Source: Candidatus Cottocaccamicrobium excrementipullorum
GTDB lineage: Bacteria > Bacillota > Clostridia > Lachnospirales > Lachnospiraceae
DNA length: 64,000 nt
Reading direction: 5' to 3'
NCBI GenBank assembly: GCA_018713255.1
Contig: DVFL01000002.1
Span: 1 to 64,000, forward strand
Below, piece after piece: positions 25,446-34,037 of this stretch (within the stretch, counting starts at the first letter, position 1; the number at the start of each line of letters is the position of its first letter). A program made the translations under genes and the position numbers. A model generated the notes under the pieces. The model saw only the letters and a list, made by a program, of their open reading frames with translations, did no database searches and had not been told where the DNA came from.

Positions 25446-26857
25446 CAAAGCTCCTCTCCGTTGGTTCGAATCACATTTTGATACCAGTAATAACTGTCCT
25501 TTTTTATTCTTCTTAGATCTTTAAGGTCCAAATCGTCACGATTAACATATACCAAACCATAACGTTTCCGGAATCCTTGATGGGAACTGAGCAGGTCTAT
25601 AACAGACCAGAGAGAATACCCCATCAGCTCTGCCCCATCTTCAATCGCCAGCGCACAGGCGTTTAGATGTTCTCTCAGATAATCAATTCGATAATCATCA
25701 TGGATTTTATCCTCCAAAGTAAGCGTATCTGCGGCGCCCAGACCATTTTCTGTAATCAGCAGCGGCAAGCCATACCGGCGGTAATATTCATTCAGCACAA
25801 TTCTTAAGCCTAAGGGATCGATTTGTGCGCCGTATTCACTGGTCTTAAGATTTACATTTCTCTCATCCCGAAAATATCCATATTGATCGAAATCCACTTC
25901 ATTTCCCCGGAAAACCCGCAGCCCCCGCGGATGCGTTCGGTCAGCTGGAAGATAGCTGGCGCAAAGAGTACGATAGTAATTTAAGGCAATATAATCCATT
26001 CTGCCTTTTTTCAGCACAGCTTCATCTCCAGGTTCTGTTCTGGGCAGAATATTTCGTTCATTCAGATAGCGAAGATAATAACCGGGATACTTCCCATTGT
26101 AATGCATATCTAGACAGTACAATGTTTTCATGGCGTCATTCATCTTCGCTGCCCATACATCTTCCGGCTGATTAGTCAGGGGATAGGTACAGGTGGAAGA
26201 GACTGCAGGACCAACCTTCCCATTTTTTACCATTTCATGGCAAGCCTCCACCGCAAGAGCATGAGCGAGAAACATGTGATAATCCATTTGAGAACGGATT
26301 TGATCCGCCCGCCAGAGATCTGATTCGCATAGATTCATCCGCTCATCTACCCGAATCATCAGATTCTGCTCATTGATCACCTGCCAGCATTTCACTCTAT
26401 CGCCGAAATGCCGGAAACACAATCTGGCATAATGAAGAAAAGCAGAGATGCAGCGCCTGTCCGCCCATCCATTATACCGTTTTACCAGTTCATAAGGAAG
26501 ATCAAAGTGATAAAGGGTCACAACAGGCTGAATGCCATTTTCCAACAGGCAGTCAATTACTTGATGGTAAAAATCAATTCCTTTTTGGTTTACCCTGCCT
26601 TCTCCTTCTGGAATAAGTCTGGCCCAGGAAATGGAAAAACGATACATTTGAAGTCCCAGCTCTTTCATCAGCCCAATATCTTCTTTCCATCGGTGATAAA
26701 AATCACTTGCGATGCTGGTATCCGCCTGTATCGCCGAACGTTGAAAAGAATAATAATCCGCCACCGTCATGCCTTTGCCGTCTTCTTTCCACCCTCCTTC
26801 AATCTGAAAGGCAGAGGAAGAGGCTCCCCACAAAAAATTTTTCGGAAATCTGCTCAT
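25445..26857 (-). CDS. GH1 family 6-phospho-beta-glucosidase
   Basis: 470 residues: N-terminal FLWGASSSAFQIEGGWKEDG, acid/base region CWQVINEQNLM (NEQ instead of the more usual NEP), and nucleophile LLITENGLGAAD. GH1 enzymes next to a beta-glucoside PTS hydrolyse the phosphorylated disaccharide inside the cell to glucose 6-phosphate and aglycone. The gene start overlaps the stop of the PTS gene by ATGA, giving tight translational coupling. Confidence 0.9.
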   Translation of the reverse strand: MSRFPKNFLWGASSSAFQIEGGWKEDGKGMTVADYYSFQRSAIQADTSIASDFYHRWKEDIGLMKELGLQMYRFSISWARLIPEGEGRVNQKGIDFYHQVIDCLLENGIQPVVTLYHFDLPYELVKRYNGWADRRCISAFLHYARLCFRHFGDRVKCWQVINEQNLMIRVDERMNLCESDLWRADQIRSQMDYHMFLAHALAVEACHEMVKNGKVGPAVSSTCTYPLTNQPEDVWAAKMNDAMKTLYCLDMHYNGKYPGYYLRYLNERNILPRTEPGDEAVLKKGRMDYIALNYYRTLCASYLPADRTHPRGLRVFRGNEVDFDQYGYFRDERNVNLKTSEYGAQIDPLGLRIVLNEYYRRYGLPLLITENGLGAADTLTLEDKIHDDYRIDYLREHLNACALAIEDGAELMGYSLWSVIDLLSSHQGFRKRYGLVYVNRDDLDLKDLRRIKKDSYYWYQNVIRTNGEEL

Positions 26858-28263
26858 TGATTTTCTCCTTTTTCTCTAACTCCAGTCAAATAGGCAGAAA
26901 CCGCAGCGCCGAAAAACGCTATGCCGCACCCTGCCAAATAAAACAAAAAAGGCTTCCGCCCAAAAGCGGCGTAAGAAAAAATGGTAAGCACACCATTATT
27001 GGCAAAAGAGTCACCATATACTCCTCCAAGCCCCATTATTCCCCCTCCTATTGCGCCGCAGATCAAGGCGCAGATCATCGGAGTTTTCAGCCTAAGATTG
27101 CACCCATAGATAGCCGGTTCTGTAACTCCCACCAGCACAGCAGAAACCACTGCTGAGGCAGCCACGCTTTTCATCTCTTTGTTCTTTGTTTTCAGCATCA
27201 CGCCCAGCGCCGCTCCTCCCTGAGAAAAATTAGCAGCGCCGGCAAATGCCAGAAGATTCTGCCTGCCGCTTACCGCCACATCATTTAATCCTACTGGGAG
27301 AAGGGCTCGGTGAGCGCCAAAAATAACGAAAACACCCCACAGCCCGCCGATAACAGCACCTCCAAAGGCGGGATTGACGTTCATCATCATGGTATATCCT
27401 GCTTGTATTCCGTTCCCGATCCAAATTCCTGCCGGCCCCAGCAAACAGAGAGACAGCGGAACAAGAATCAATAGGGAAAGTCCGGGGACAAGGATGATCT
27501 GAAGCACTTCCGGAACCACCTTTTTCAGCAGCCGTTCTAAATAAGCCAGGGCAAAAACCGCAAGAAGAATCGGAATAACCGATTCAGTGTAACTGAATAC
27601 CCGGGTAGCATCTCCTATCGTCCAGCTTCCCTTTCCCACTGGAATTCCAAAGATTCGTGTATCTGTTCCTACATCCTGAATTATTTCATTTACCCATGGA
27701 GAACACAAAAATCCGCCAACTGTCATGGCTGCAATTTCGCTGCAGTTCATGGCTTTTGCTGCCGTATAGCCCAGAAAAACCGGCATAAAATAAAAAATCA
27801 CCTGACTGGCCGCATAAAGAAGAATGTAGGTGTCATTGGCGGCAAGGTCTGCGCCATATTCTGCTCCGACAAGCCGTACTGCTGTCAGCAGTCCCTTAAT
27901 TAGGCCTGAGGCGGCAATGGCCGGAATCAACGGCGTGAACATTTTAGAAATGAGCTGAAGCAGAGAATTCACTCCTCTTCTCTCGTTTCCAGGCTTTTGT
28001 TCTTGAACAGATGATTCTTGATTCAACATTGCCAGGAGTTCTTCATACACTTTTGTTACCGATGCCCCCAAAACGACCTGAAATTGGCCTCCGGCAAGAA
28101 CAACCTGCATTACCCCTTCCAGTTCCTGAATCTTCTCCTTGTCCGCTCTTGCCTCATCTGCCAGCACAAACCGCAGTCTGGTAAAACAATGGCTCACCTC
28201 CTTAATGTTTTCTTTTCCTCCCACATAAGCCAAAATACCGCCGGCTGTTTTTTTCACATCCAT
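26854..28263 (-). CDS. Beta-glucoside-type PTS permease, EIIBC
   Basis: 469 residues: an N-terminal EIIB domain with phospho-Cys26 (KEVSHCFTRLRFVLAD) and an EIIC membrane domain (KMFTPLIPAIAASGLIKGLL; FGAHRALLPVGLNDV; VGVTEPAIYGCNLRLKTPM). There is no EIIA domain, so a separate EIIA must donate the phosphate. It imports and phosphorylates a beta-glucoside for the co-transcribed GH1 enzyme. AGGAGG lies 6 bp before the ATG. No BglG/LicT antiterminator gene is adjacent. Confidence 0.92.
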   Translation of the reverse strand: MDVKKTAGGILAYVGGKENIKEVSHCFTRLRFVLADEARADKEKIQELEGVMQVVLAGGQFQVVLGASVTKVYEELLAMLNQESSVQEQKPGNERRGVNSLLQLISKMFTPLIPAIAASGLIKGLLTAVRLVGAEYGADLAANDTYILLYAASQVIFYFMPVFLGYTAAKAMNCSEIAAMTVGGFLCSPWVNEIIQDVGTDTRIFGIPVGKGSWTIGDATRVFSYTESVIPILLAVFALAYLERLLKKVVPEVLQIILVPGLSLLILVPLSLCLLGPAGIWIGNGIQAGYTMMMNVNPAFGGAVIGGLWGVFVIFGAHRALLPVGLNDVAVSGRQNLLAFAGAANFSQGGAALGVMLKTKNKEMKSVAASAVVSAVLVGVTEPAIYGCNLRLKTPMICALICGAIGGGIMGLGGVYGDSFANNGVLTIFSYAAFGRKPFLFYLAGCGIAFFGAAVSAYLTGVREKGENQ

Positions 28264-28293
28264 GCTTTTCCTCCTCTCTGATTCATCGGCTGC

Positions 28294-28309
28294 GGCGGCC
28301 TTCGCCGCC
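28294..28309 (-). other. GC hairpin in the leader of the PTS operon
   Basis: On the minus strand GGCGGC-GAAG-GCCGCC forms a 6-bp stem with a tetraloop about 30 bp before the EIIBC start. No U-tract, so not a terminator; it may affect mRNA stability. Confidence 0.45.
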
Positions 28310-28370
28310 GGATAGACGAAAAACTCTGGGTATAGTATGTTCTCTTCTCCCCTTTTTCATTGACAGTTTC

Positions 28371-28399
28371 TTGACTTACAGATAAAATATCTTTATAAA
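28371..28399 (+). promoter_or_regulatory. Promoter of the 5'-nucleotidase gene
   Basis: TTGACT (28371-28376), 17 bp, TATAAA (28394-28399), close to consensus, about 30 bp before the ATG at 28431. Confidence 0.7.
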
Positions 28400-28430
28400 A
28401 TCTTCCATGTGATTTAAGAAAGGCGACGAA

Positions 28431-30576
28431 ATGAAAAAAAAATGCATTAGCGATGGCCACAATGCTGTGCTTGAGTTTTACTGTCATCTCTCCTGCACAG
28501 ATTATCAATGGCGCAGAATCAAGCTCTGAAGTGGTAATTTACCACACCAATGACACTCATGGGTATCTTGCCGGAGATGGAGAAAGCATTATTGGAATCG
28601 ATCAAGTGGCAGGATTAAAAGAAAGCACGCCAGATTCTATTTTAGTAGATGCCGGCGATGCAACGCAGGGACTTCCTCTGGCCTCTTTGACAAAAGGCGC
28701 CGATATCATTGAATTAATGAACCTGGCAGGTTATGATTTAATGACCGCCGGAAACCATGAATTTGATTTTGGTACAGATCAGTTCTTATCCAATGTGAAA
28801 CTGGCCGACTTCCCTATTCTGGCAGCTAATATTTACCAGGATGGTCAGCCCCTTCTTCAGGACGTTCAGGAGGGAAATAATGGATGCCACACCATCATCG
28901 AGCGAGATGGTCTTCAAATCGGATTTTTCGGCATTACCACGACAGACACTGCCGGCTCAACGAATCCGGCGGGAATTGCCGGTCTAGAATTTAAAGATGA
29001 AATTGAAACGGCAAAGAATGAAATTGATCATCTGGAATCTGAAGGCGCCGATGTGATCATTGCGATCTGCCATATGGGTGATATGGATGCTTCCTGCACC
29101 AGCGTTGATTTAGCAAATGCCTTAACTGGTGAATATCAGGATAAGCTGGACGTTTTAATCGATGGACACAGCCATACGATAGAAAACGAAGAAACCAACG
29201 GCGTCCTGATTGTTCAGACCGGTTCTGGAATGACCGGCGTAGGCAAGCTTACCTTAACGGTCAGCGGCGATGAAGTTTCTGCTGAAGAACAGCTTCTTAC
29301 TCCCCAGGATCTGACGGATATTACTCCTGATGCAGCTGTTGCAGAACAGCTTACTCAGATTCAGGATACTCAGGCGGAACTTCTGAATGAAAGTGTAGGC
29401 ACTTCAGAGACAACCCTTTGGGCTGGTCAGATCGGCGTTGTCGCCGTTACTCGTCTGGTTGAAACTAATTATGGTGATTTCACAGCCGACGCTTTCCGCG
29501 CTGCTGCAGAATCCTACGTGCAGACGCTGGGAACCGACACTGATCTTCCCATCATCGCTGTGGAAAACGGCGGCGGAATCCGTGCCATGTCCCCTAACGG
29601 AAATGTTACCATGGGAGATTTGATTTCCGCATTCCCATTCTCCAATACAATTTATATGAAAAAGGTAACTCCGGCCGTTCTCTATGATGTTATGGAAGTA
29701 TCTGGAACCACCTTAGACGGTCAGGATAAGGAAACGGGTATGCTGCTTCAGCAGACGAACTCCGGAGGATTTCTTCAGATATCTGGTTTCACGGTTGTTT
29801 TCGATCCCGATGGAGAAGCGGGACAGCGTGTAACCTCTATTACCCTGGACGGACAGAGTGAACCGCTGGATCGTGAAGACACTGAAACGCAAATCATCAT
29901 GGCCAGCAACAATTATATCATGAGCGGCGGAAGCGATTATACGATGCTTGGAGAGCTTCCAAAGTACGGTGAAGCCGGCGGAGAGTTAGAGACCGTACAG
30001 GCATATTGGGAAAGCTGCCTGGAAGATGGTACACTGAAGGGATATGCAGGTACGAAAAACCGGATTCAAATGAGAAGTGAAGGTTATGAGCCTAAGGATT
30101 ATACTGCATCTATTTTAATTGCCGATGAAGACGGCAGCGCCCTTGGCGGACAGGAGCTGTCCTACCGGGTAGACGGCGGTGAGCGGATAAACGGTACTGC
30201 AGATGAAAACGGAATTCTGGAGATTACGCTGACCGACGGCGCACACGGAGTTCGTCTGGCTGATGATCAGCAGGAAATTTACATCGACAATTACTCCGGC
30301 TTCGGCATTGTAATTGATGAATTCCGGGAACAGCCGGTTTTAACCTTTTTAGCAGACGGAAGCTGTGATCCTGTGGAATCCGAAAGCAATGAAACAGAAA
30401 GCGAAACCGCTGAGCAGGAGACAACTTCCAGTGCAGAAACCAGTGAAGCCGCAGAAAGCGCGGCAGCGCCTGCTTCTCAGTCAGAAAGCGGCAGCAGCGC
30501 AGCGCCAGTCATTGTGGTAATTCTGATGATCTGCATTGCAGGCGGAGCTGTATGGCGGGTAAAACGCCGCAAATAA
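28431..30576 (+). CDS. Surface-anchored 5'-nucleotidase/metallophosphatase (apparent frameshift at codons 2-4)
   Basis: The main frame begins in the ORF track at 28453, but the natural start is ATG 28431 after GAAAGGCGACGAA. It is out of frame by one base in an A9 run; with eight As it reads MKKNALAMATMLCLSFTVIS, a proper signal peptide. Then come the metallophosphatase motifs YHTNDTHGYLAG, GDATQGLPLASL, TAGNHEFDFG and DGHSHTIEN, the 5'-nucleotidase C-terminal domain (VENGGGIRAMSPNGNVTMGD; NNYIMSGGSDYTMLGEL), a Ser/Glu-rich stalk, one membrane helix and a KRRK tail. It would hydrolyse nucleotides or UDP-sugars outside the cell. The break could be a sequencing error, slippage or phase variation. 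Confidence 0.85.
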
Positions 30577-30597
30577 TCGCAATATAGTAAAAATAAG

Positions 30598-30650
30598 AGC
30601 AGGTCTTCGATGGGAAATTCCCCCCATTGAGGACCTGCTTTTATTTTGCG
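30598..30650. terminator. Bidirectional terminator between nucleotidase and NifX-FKBP genes
   Basis: AGCAGGTC...GACCTGCT arms (30598-30639) with additional inner pairing GATGGG/CCCATT, followed by TTTTATTTT on plus and preceded by AAAAATA (U-rich on minus). Confidence 0.75.
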
Positions 30651-30675
30651 TCAGCCTTTTTCGCCTGACTATCCT

Positions 30676-31551
30676 TTACTTCACTTCCACCAGCTCAATC
30701 TGGAAATTCAGTTCCTTGCCTGCCATTTCATGGTTTGCGTCAAAAGTAATGGTTTTCTCCTCCTTGGCTGTCACCTTAACAGGGAAAGGCTGACCAAACT
30801 GATTGTACAGGTAAACCTGCTGCCCTATCTCCAGATTTTCAGAACCAGGAAGGGTTGCAATATCAACAGTAAAAACAGCATCAGGATTGGGCATGCCATA
30901 AGCTTCTTCAGGCATTAAGTGAATGTTCACCACCTGACCTACCTCCATATTTGCCACAGCAGCGTCAAAGCCTCTGATCATCTGCCCTGCACCGCAAAGG
31001 AATTCCAGAGGCTCTCCGCGGTCGTAAGAAGAATCAAACTGCGTTCCGTCATTGAAGGTGCCGCGATAATGAGTGCGGCAGGTTTTTCCTACATTGGGAC
31101 CGGTGATTCCAGGCTCATGAGATCCGCAGCCGCCGCAGCCATGTCCGCAGGAATGTCCTTCCCCATGAGATCCGCAGCCTTCCCCATCCTGATGATGGCC
31201 ACAGCTGTGTCCTTCTTCATGATGATGGTCACAGTTGGCTCCTGAAGATACCAGCTGACCATTCAGATAATCTTCCACTGCTTTATCTGCATCTCCCTGG
31301 GCACCAGCACAAAGCTGAACACCCGCATCTTCCAGCGCAGCCTGTGCACCGCCGCCAATTCCGCCGCAGATCAGCACATCTATCCCCTGCTCTGCCAAAA
31401 GTCCCGCCAACGCTCCGTGACCAACGCCGTTAGAGCTGATGACCTGGCTGGAAATTACTTTATGATCATCTACTTCATATACCTTAAACGTTTCTGTTCT
31501 GCCAAAATGCTGAAATACTTCTCCGTTATCATAAGCCACAGCAATTTTCAT
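30676..31551 (-). CDS. NifX/NafY-type iron-molybdenum cofactor domain fused through a His/Cys-rich linker to a SlyD-like FKBP
   Basis: 291 residues. 1-100: dinitrogenase iron-molybdenum cofactor-binding fold (MKIAVAYDNGEVFQHFGRTE; GIDVLICGGIGGGAQAALED). 107-146: a linker with ten His and six Cys (e.g. CGHGCGGCGSH). 150-291: FKBP peptidyl-prolyl isomerase with the inserted flap of SlyD types (FNDGTQFDSSYDRGEPLEFL; GAGQMIRGFDAAVANMEVGQ; EEAYGMPNPDAVF). SlyD proteins bind nickel through a His/Cys tail; here the metal-binding stretch is internal and joined to a cofactor-binding domain. This suggests a metal or Fe-S cofactor chaperone; hydE/G/F at 60-64 kb are possible but unproven clients. Confidence 0.85.
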   Translation of the reverse strand: MKIAVAYDNGEVFQHFGRTETFKVYEVDDHKVISSQVISSNGVGHGALAGLLAEQGIDVLICGGIGGGAQAALEDAGVQLCAGAQGDADKAVEDYLNGQLVSSGANCDHHHEEGHSCGHHQDGEGCGSHGEGHSCGHGCGGCGSHEPGITGPNVGKTCRTHYRGTFNDGTQFDSSYDRGEPLEFLCGAGQMIRGFDAAVANMEVGQVVNIHLMPEEAYGMPNPDAVFTVDIATLPGSENLEIGQQVYLYNQFGQPFPVKVTAKEEKTITFDANHEMAGKELNFQIELVEVK

Positions 31552-31612
31552 CGTCTTTTCCTCATCTTTCTTATTATTTCTTTTTATCCCTTATGCTGGG
31601 GAAAGGTTCAGT

Positions 31613-31696
31613 CCGCTGTAAAACCGAATGCTGCCCACAGCGGCTTTTGTGCAGCAAACAGATTCTACCATATTCCTGGCGTAAAGTCTATGTCAA
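31613..31696 (-). promoter_or_regulatory. Promoter and leader hairpin of the NifX-FKBP gene
   Basis: TTGACA (complement of 31691-31696), 18 bp and TATGGT, followed in the leader by CCGCTGT/ACAGCGG arms (31613-31643). The leader is over 100 nt long. I see no known riboswitch consensus. Confidence 0.45.
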
Positions 31697-31874
31697 ACCA
31701 GAAAAACCTGCCAAGGAACAACAGACTGAATCACTAATTCACAATAGCAATTTCTTCTGCCAGCATTTCGTGATATAATAACAGCGGTGTTCACCCTGAA
31801 CATTAGTGCTCGCTGTCGTTGAGAAAGCTTTTGTTATGTACTGCACAAGTTTAAGATAAAGGATGGAAAAAGCG

Positions 31875-32378
31875 ATGTTGAATCAATTATTCATGGAAAT
31901 GATCAATTATTATCAAAGAGACGCCCGGCGAATTCAGCATTTTACAAAAGTACATGCTTTTGCAAAATTAATCGGCCAGCTGGAGAATCTGGATAAAGAA
32001 ACCCTGAATCTGCTGGAAGCTGCAGCCTATGTTCATGATATTGGAATTAAACCGGCAGAAAAGAAATACGGTTCTTCCAATGGCAAACTCCAGGAGCAGG
32101 AAGGACCTGCCCCTGCCAGGAAACTGCTGGAGCGATTGGGGTTCGATGAAAAGCAAATTCAGCGGATCTGCTATTTGGTTGCCCATCATCACACTTACTC
32201 CAATATTGATGGAATGGATTACCAAATTTTGGTGGAGGCTGATTTCTTAGTAAATCTGTTTGAAGACAACGCTTCTCATGAAGCAGTGGTGTCTGCTTAT
32301 CATAAAATTTTCAAAACACACCATGGAAAACAGATCTGTGAAACCATGTTCGGCCTGTCTCCCCAAAAGGACCTTTAA
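31875..32378 (+). CDS. HD-domain phosphohydrolase
   Basis: 167 residues with the metal-binding pattern FTKVHAFAKLIG, AAYVHDIGIKPAEKK and LVAHHHTYSNIDGMDYQILV, then EADFLVN. This is the HD layout of small nucleotide or phospho-substrate hydrolases. I favour ATG 31875 since AAAGGATGG lies eight bases before it; the ORF start at 31863 overlaps the RBS. Substrate unknown. Confidence 0.8.
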   Translation: MLNQLFMEMINYYQRDARRIQHFTKVHAFAKLIGQLENLDKETLNLLEAAAYVHDIGIKPAEKKYGSSNGKLQEQEGPAPARKLLERLGFDEKQIQRICYLVAHHHTYSNIDGMDYQILVEADFLVNLFEDNASHEAVVSAYHKIFKTHHGKQICETMFGLSPQKDL

Positions 32379-32476
32379 CCAGGTTTGAATTCCATCAAAC
32401 TGAAAATTTTCTTGTGAGAGTCGAAATAAAATGATAAAATAAGCTTATCAGAATTCAGAAGCAAGGAGATGATAAG

Positions 32477-32782
32477 ATGCCAGGACCAGGAAGACACCAT
32501 CCGCCAGGACCAGGAATGGGGCCGGGCGGACGACCGCCGGGACCAGGGATGAGAAGACCCGGTCCTATGGGAGGCCCTGGAATGGGAAGGCCTCCCATGG
32601 GAAGACCGCCCATGGGGAGACCTCCCTTTGGAAGACCTCCGATTCCACCTCCGCCGCCAAGGCGAGGCTGGGGAACCGGCCCCTATCACAGAGGCGGATG
32701 TATGGGATGCCTTTTCCCCTTCTTAATGGGAGCTGCCGGCTTAACTGCTTTGCTGGTAATGCTGATTAGTGTTATCATTTAA
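32477..32782 (+). CDS. Pro/Gly/Arg-rich small membrane protein
   Basis: 101 residues. 1-~70 is low complexity, made of Pro, Gly, Arg and Met in short units (three GRPP-plus-residue copies in MGRPPMGRPPFGRPPI). Then GGCMGC (two Cys) and one membrane helix (FPFLMGAAGLTALLVMLISV). AAGGAG before the ATG, a promoter-like AT-rich leader and a good terminator show it is a real gene despite its composition. I do not recognise a family. The basic tail could contact the membrane, wall or nucleic acid. The C-rich DNA also produces an opposite-strand shadow ORF. Confidence 0.65.
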   Translation: MPGPGRHHPPGPGMGPGGRPPGPGMRRPGPMGGPGMGRPPMGRPPMGRPPFGRPPIPPPPPRRGWGTGPYHRGGCMGCLFPFLMGAAGLTALLVMLISVII

Positions 32783-32791
32783 TCGTGAAAT

Positions 32792-32846
32792 GAAAATCTG
32801 GCGTTCCTGAATCAGCATCAGGATCGCCAGATTTTCATTTTCTGCG
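32792..32846. terminator. Bidirectional terminator
   Basis: GAAAATCTGGCG...CGCCAGATTTTC (32792-32836) with inner TCCTGA/TCAGGA pairing, followed by ATTTTC. It separates convergent transcripts. Confidence 0.78.
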
Positions 32847-32859
32847 CTGGTCTCGTCTT

Positions 32860-34037
32860 TCACTGTATCTTTGCCGGCGCAGTCAGCCTTTCCGATTTCC
32901 GGCAGCGGCAGACTGCCGTATACCCCATATGAATCAGATAAGGAACCAGAATAGCTGGAATTGCAAGATAAGCAATTAAGCTGTACGCCTTCTGAATCAG
33001 CGTTAACAATCCAAACTGGGCAATGGCAAAATCCACAAGGCAGCAGATAAGGGCAGCCAGAATCTCCTTCTTTGTAATCCTGATCTTTCTCTTTCCTGTC
33101 CCCTCTTCCTGATCCTTACAAATTCGTTTTACCATAGCCGCCACCATATTTACTGCGGTGGATACTGCACCAAGAATAATCAGCAGAGAAATCAACGGTG
33201 TCATAAAGAAAGCGCCAACTCCATTCTGGACCATAAATAAGGTGGGAATACTCTGGCCGGCAGCTTCTGGATTGGCATAAACGGTCATCAGCCCCAATAC
33301 AACCATAACCATCATCAGCCCATTTACGACAAAGCCTGCCGCCATGCTTTTTGCCGCGTCCTGAGGCTTTTCAAAGGATTTTGCATGCTGAACGAACACA
33401 GCAATGTTAGAAAGCTGAAAGGTTCCATACAAGAAGGCTGAATACAAGGCTTCCCGGAAAGGAAGCCGCTGCCTGGTCATACTTTCTGCTGCATCTTTAA
33501 TCTTGGGCAAACCTGCTGCAATGTTGGGAAGATAAACAACCAGCAGTCCAAGAATAATGCAGACGGATAAAACCGATGCTACCTTCCGCACCAAATCTGT
33601 TCCGAAAATGGCTACAATAAAAATAAATATGCCGATCAGCAAAGTACAGAACAAATAAGGAAGACCAGTAAGGGCATTTAATGTGGCTCCTCCCGTAGCA
33701 AAAGCAACTGCCGGAGCGACGCACATCACACAAAGATACAATAGCTCAAACAAATTCGAAAAAACCGGCGCAAACTTCCCATAAAATACATTATTATAGG
33801 TACGGTAATCATATACCTGGTGTTGTCTTGCAAACCAGAGACTATAAGCAAAAAACACGGCGTTATAGGCCATCGCCAGCACCGGCATCAACAAACACCA
33901 GATACCGTAACGCACGTAGTAGCTGTATATCTGGGCTCCTGAAGCAAAACCGCCTCCAAAATGAGTAGTAAACCATACAAAAGCTACACCGAGAAGAATT
34001 CCTCTTGCTCCATTCTGCTTTCCTGTTTTTTATTCAT
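32860..34037 (-). CDS. YkvI-family membrane transporter (apparent frameshift at its start)
   Basis: The membrane protein has about 10 helices. The ORF track begins at an internal GTG (33915), but upstream the same frame encodes GVAFVWFTTHFGGGFASGAQ and IYSYYV, the conserved first helix with the FASG motif of YkvI/APC-like transporters. The natural start is ATG 34037 (overlapping the dehydrogenase stop) with AGGAG upstream; it is out of frame because of an A6 run (34026-34031 complement) where seven As would give MNKKTGKQNGARGILLGVAF. It shares the Trp-type T-box with the preceding gene, so a tryptophan-linked substrate is the best guess. Confidence 0.75.

Noticed and set aside
31613-31643. 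Molybdenum-cofactor riboswitch for the NifX-FKBP gene
   Set aside because: Tempting because of the NifX domain, but only one simple hairpin is visible and none of the conserved Moco elements could be matched.
31593-31778. Plus-strand ORF in the gap before the HD gene
   Set aside because: It lies over the promoter and leader of the NifX-FKBP gene, with no RBS and no recognisable family.
32375-32689. Minus-strand Ser/Arg-rich ORF
   Set aside because: Complement of the Pro/Gly/Arg-rich gene; its repeats are explained by the opposite strand, which has the RBS.
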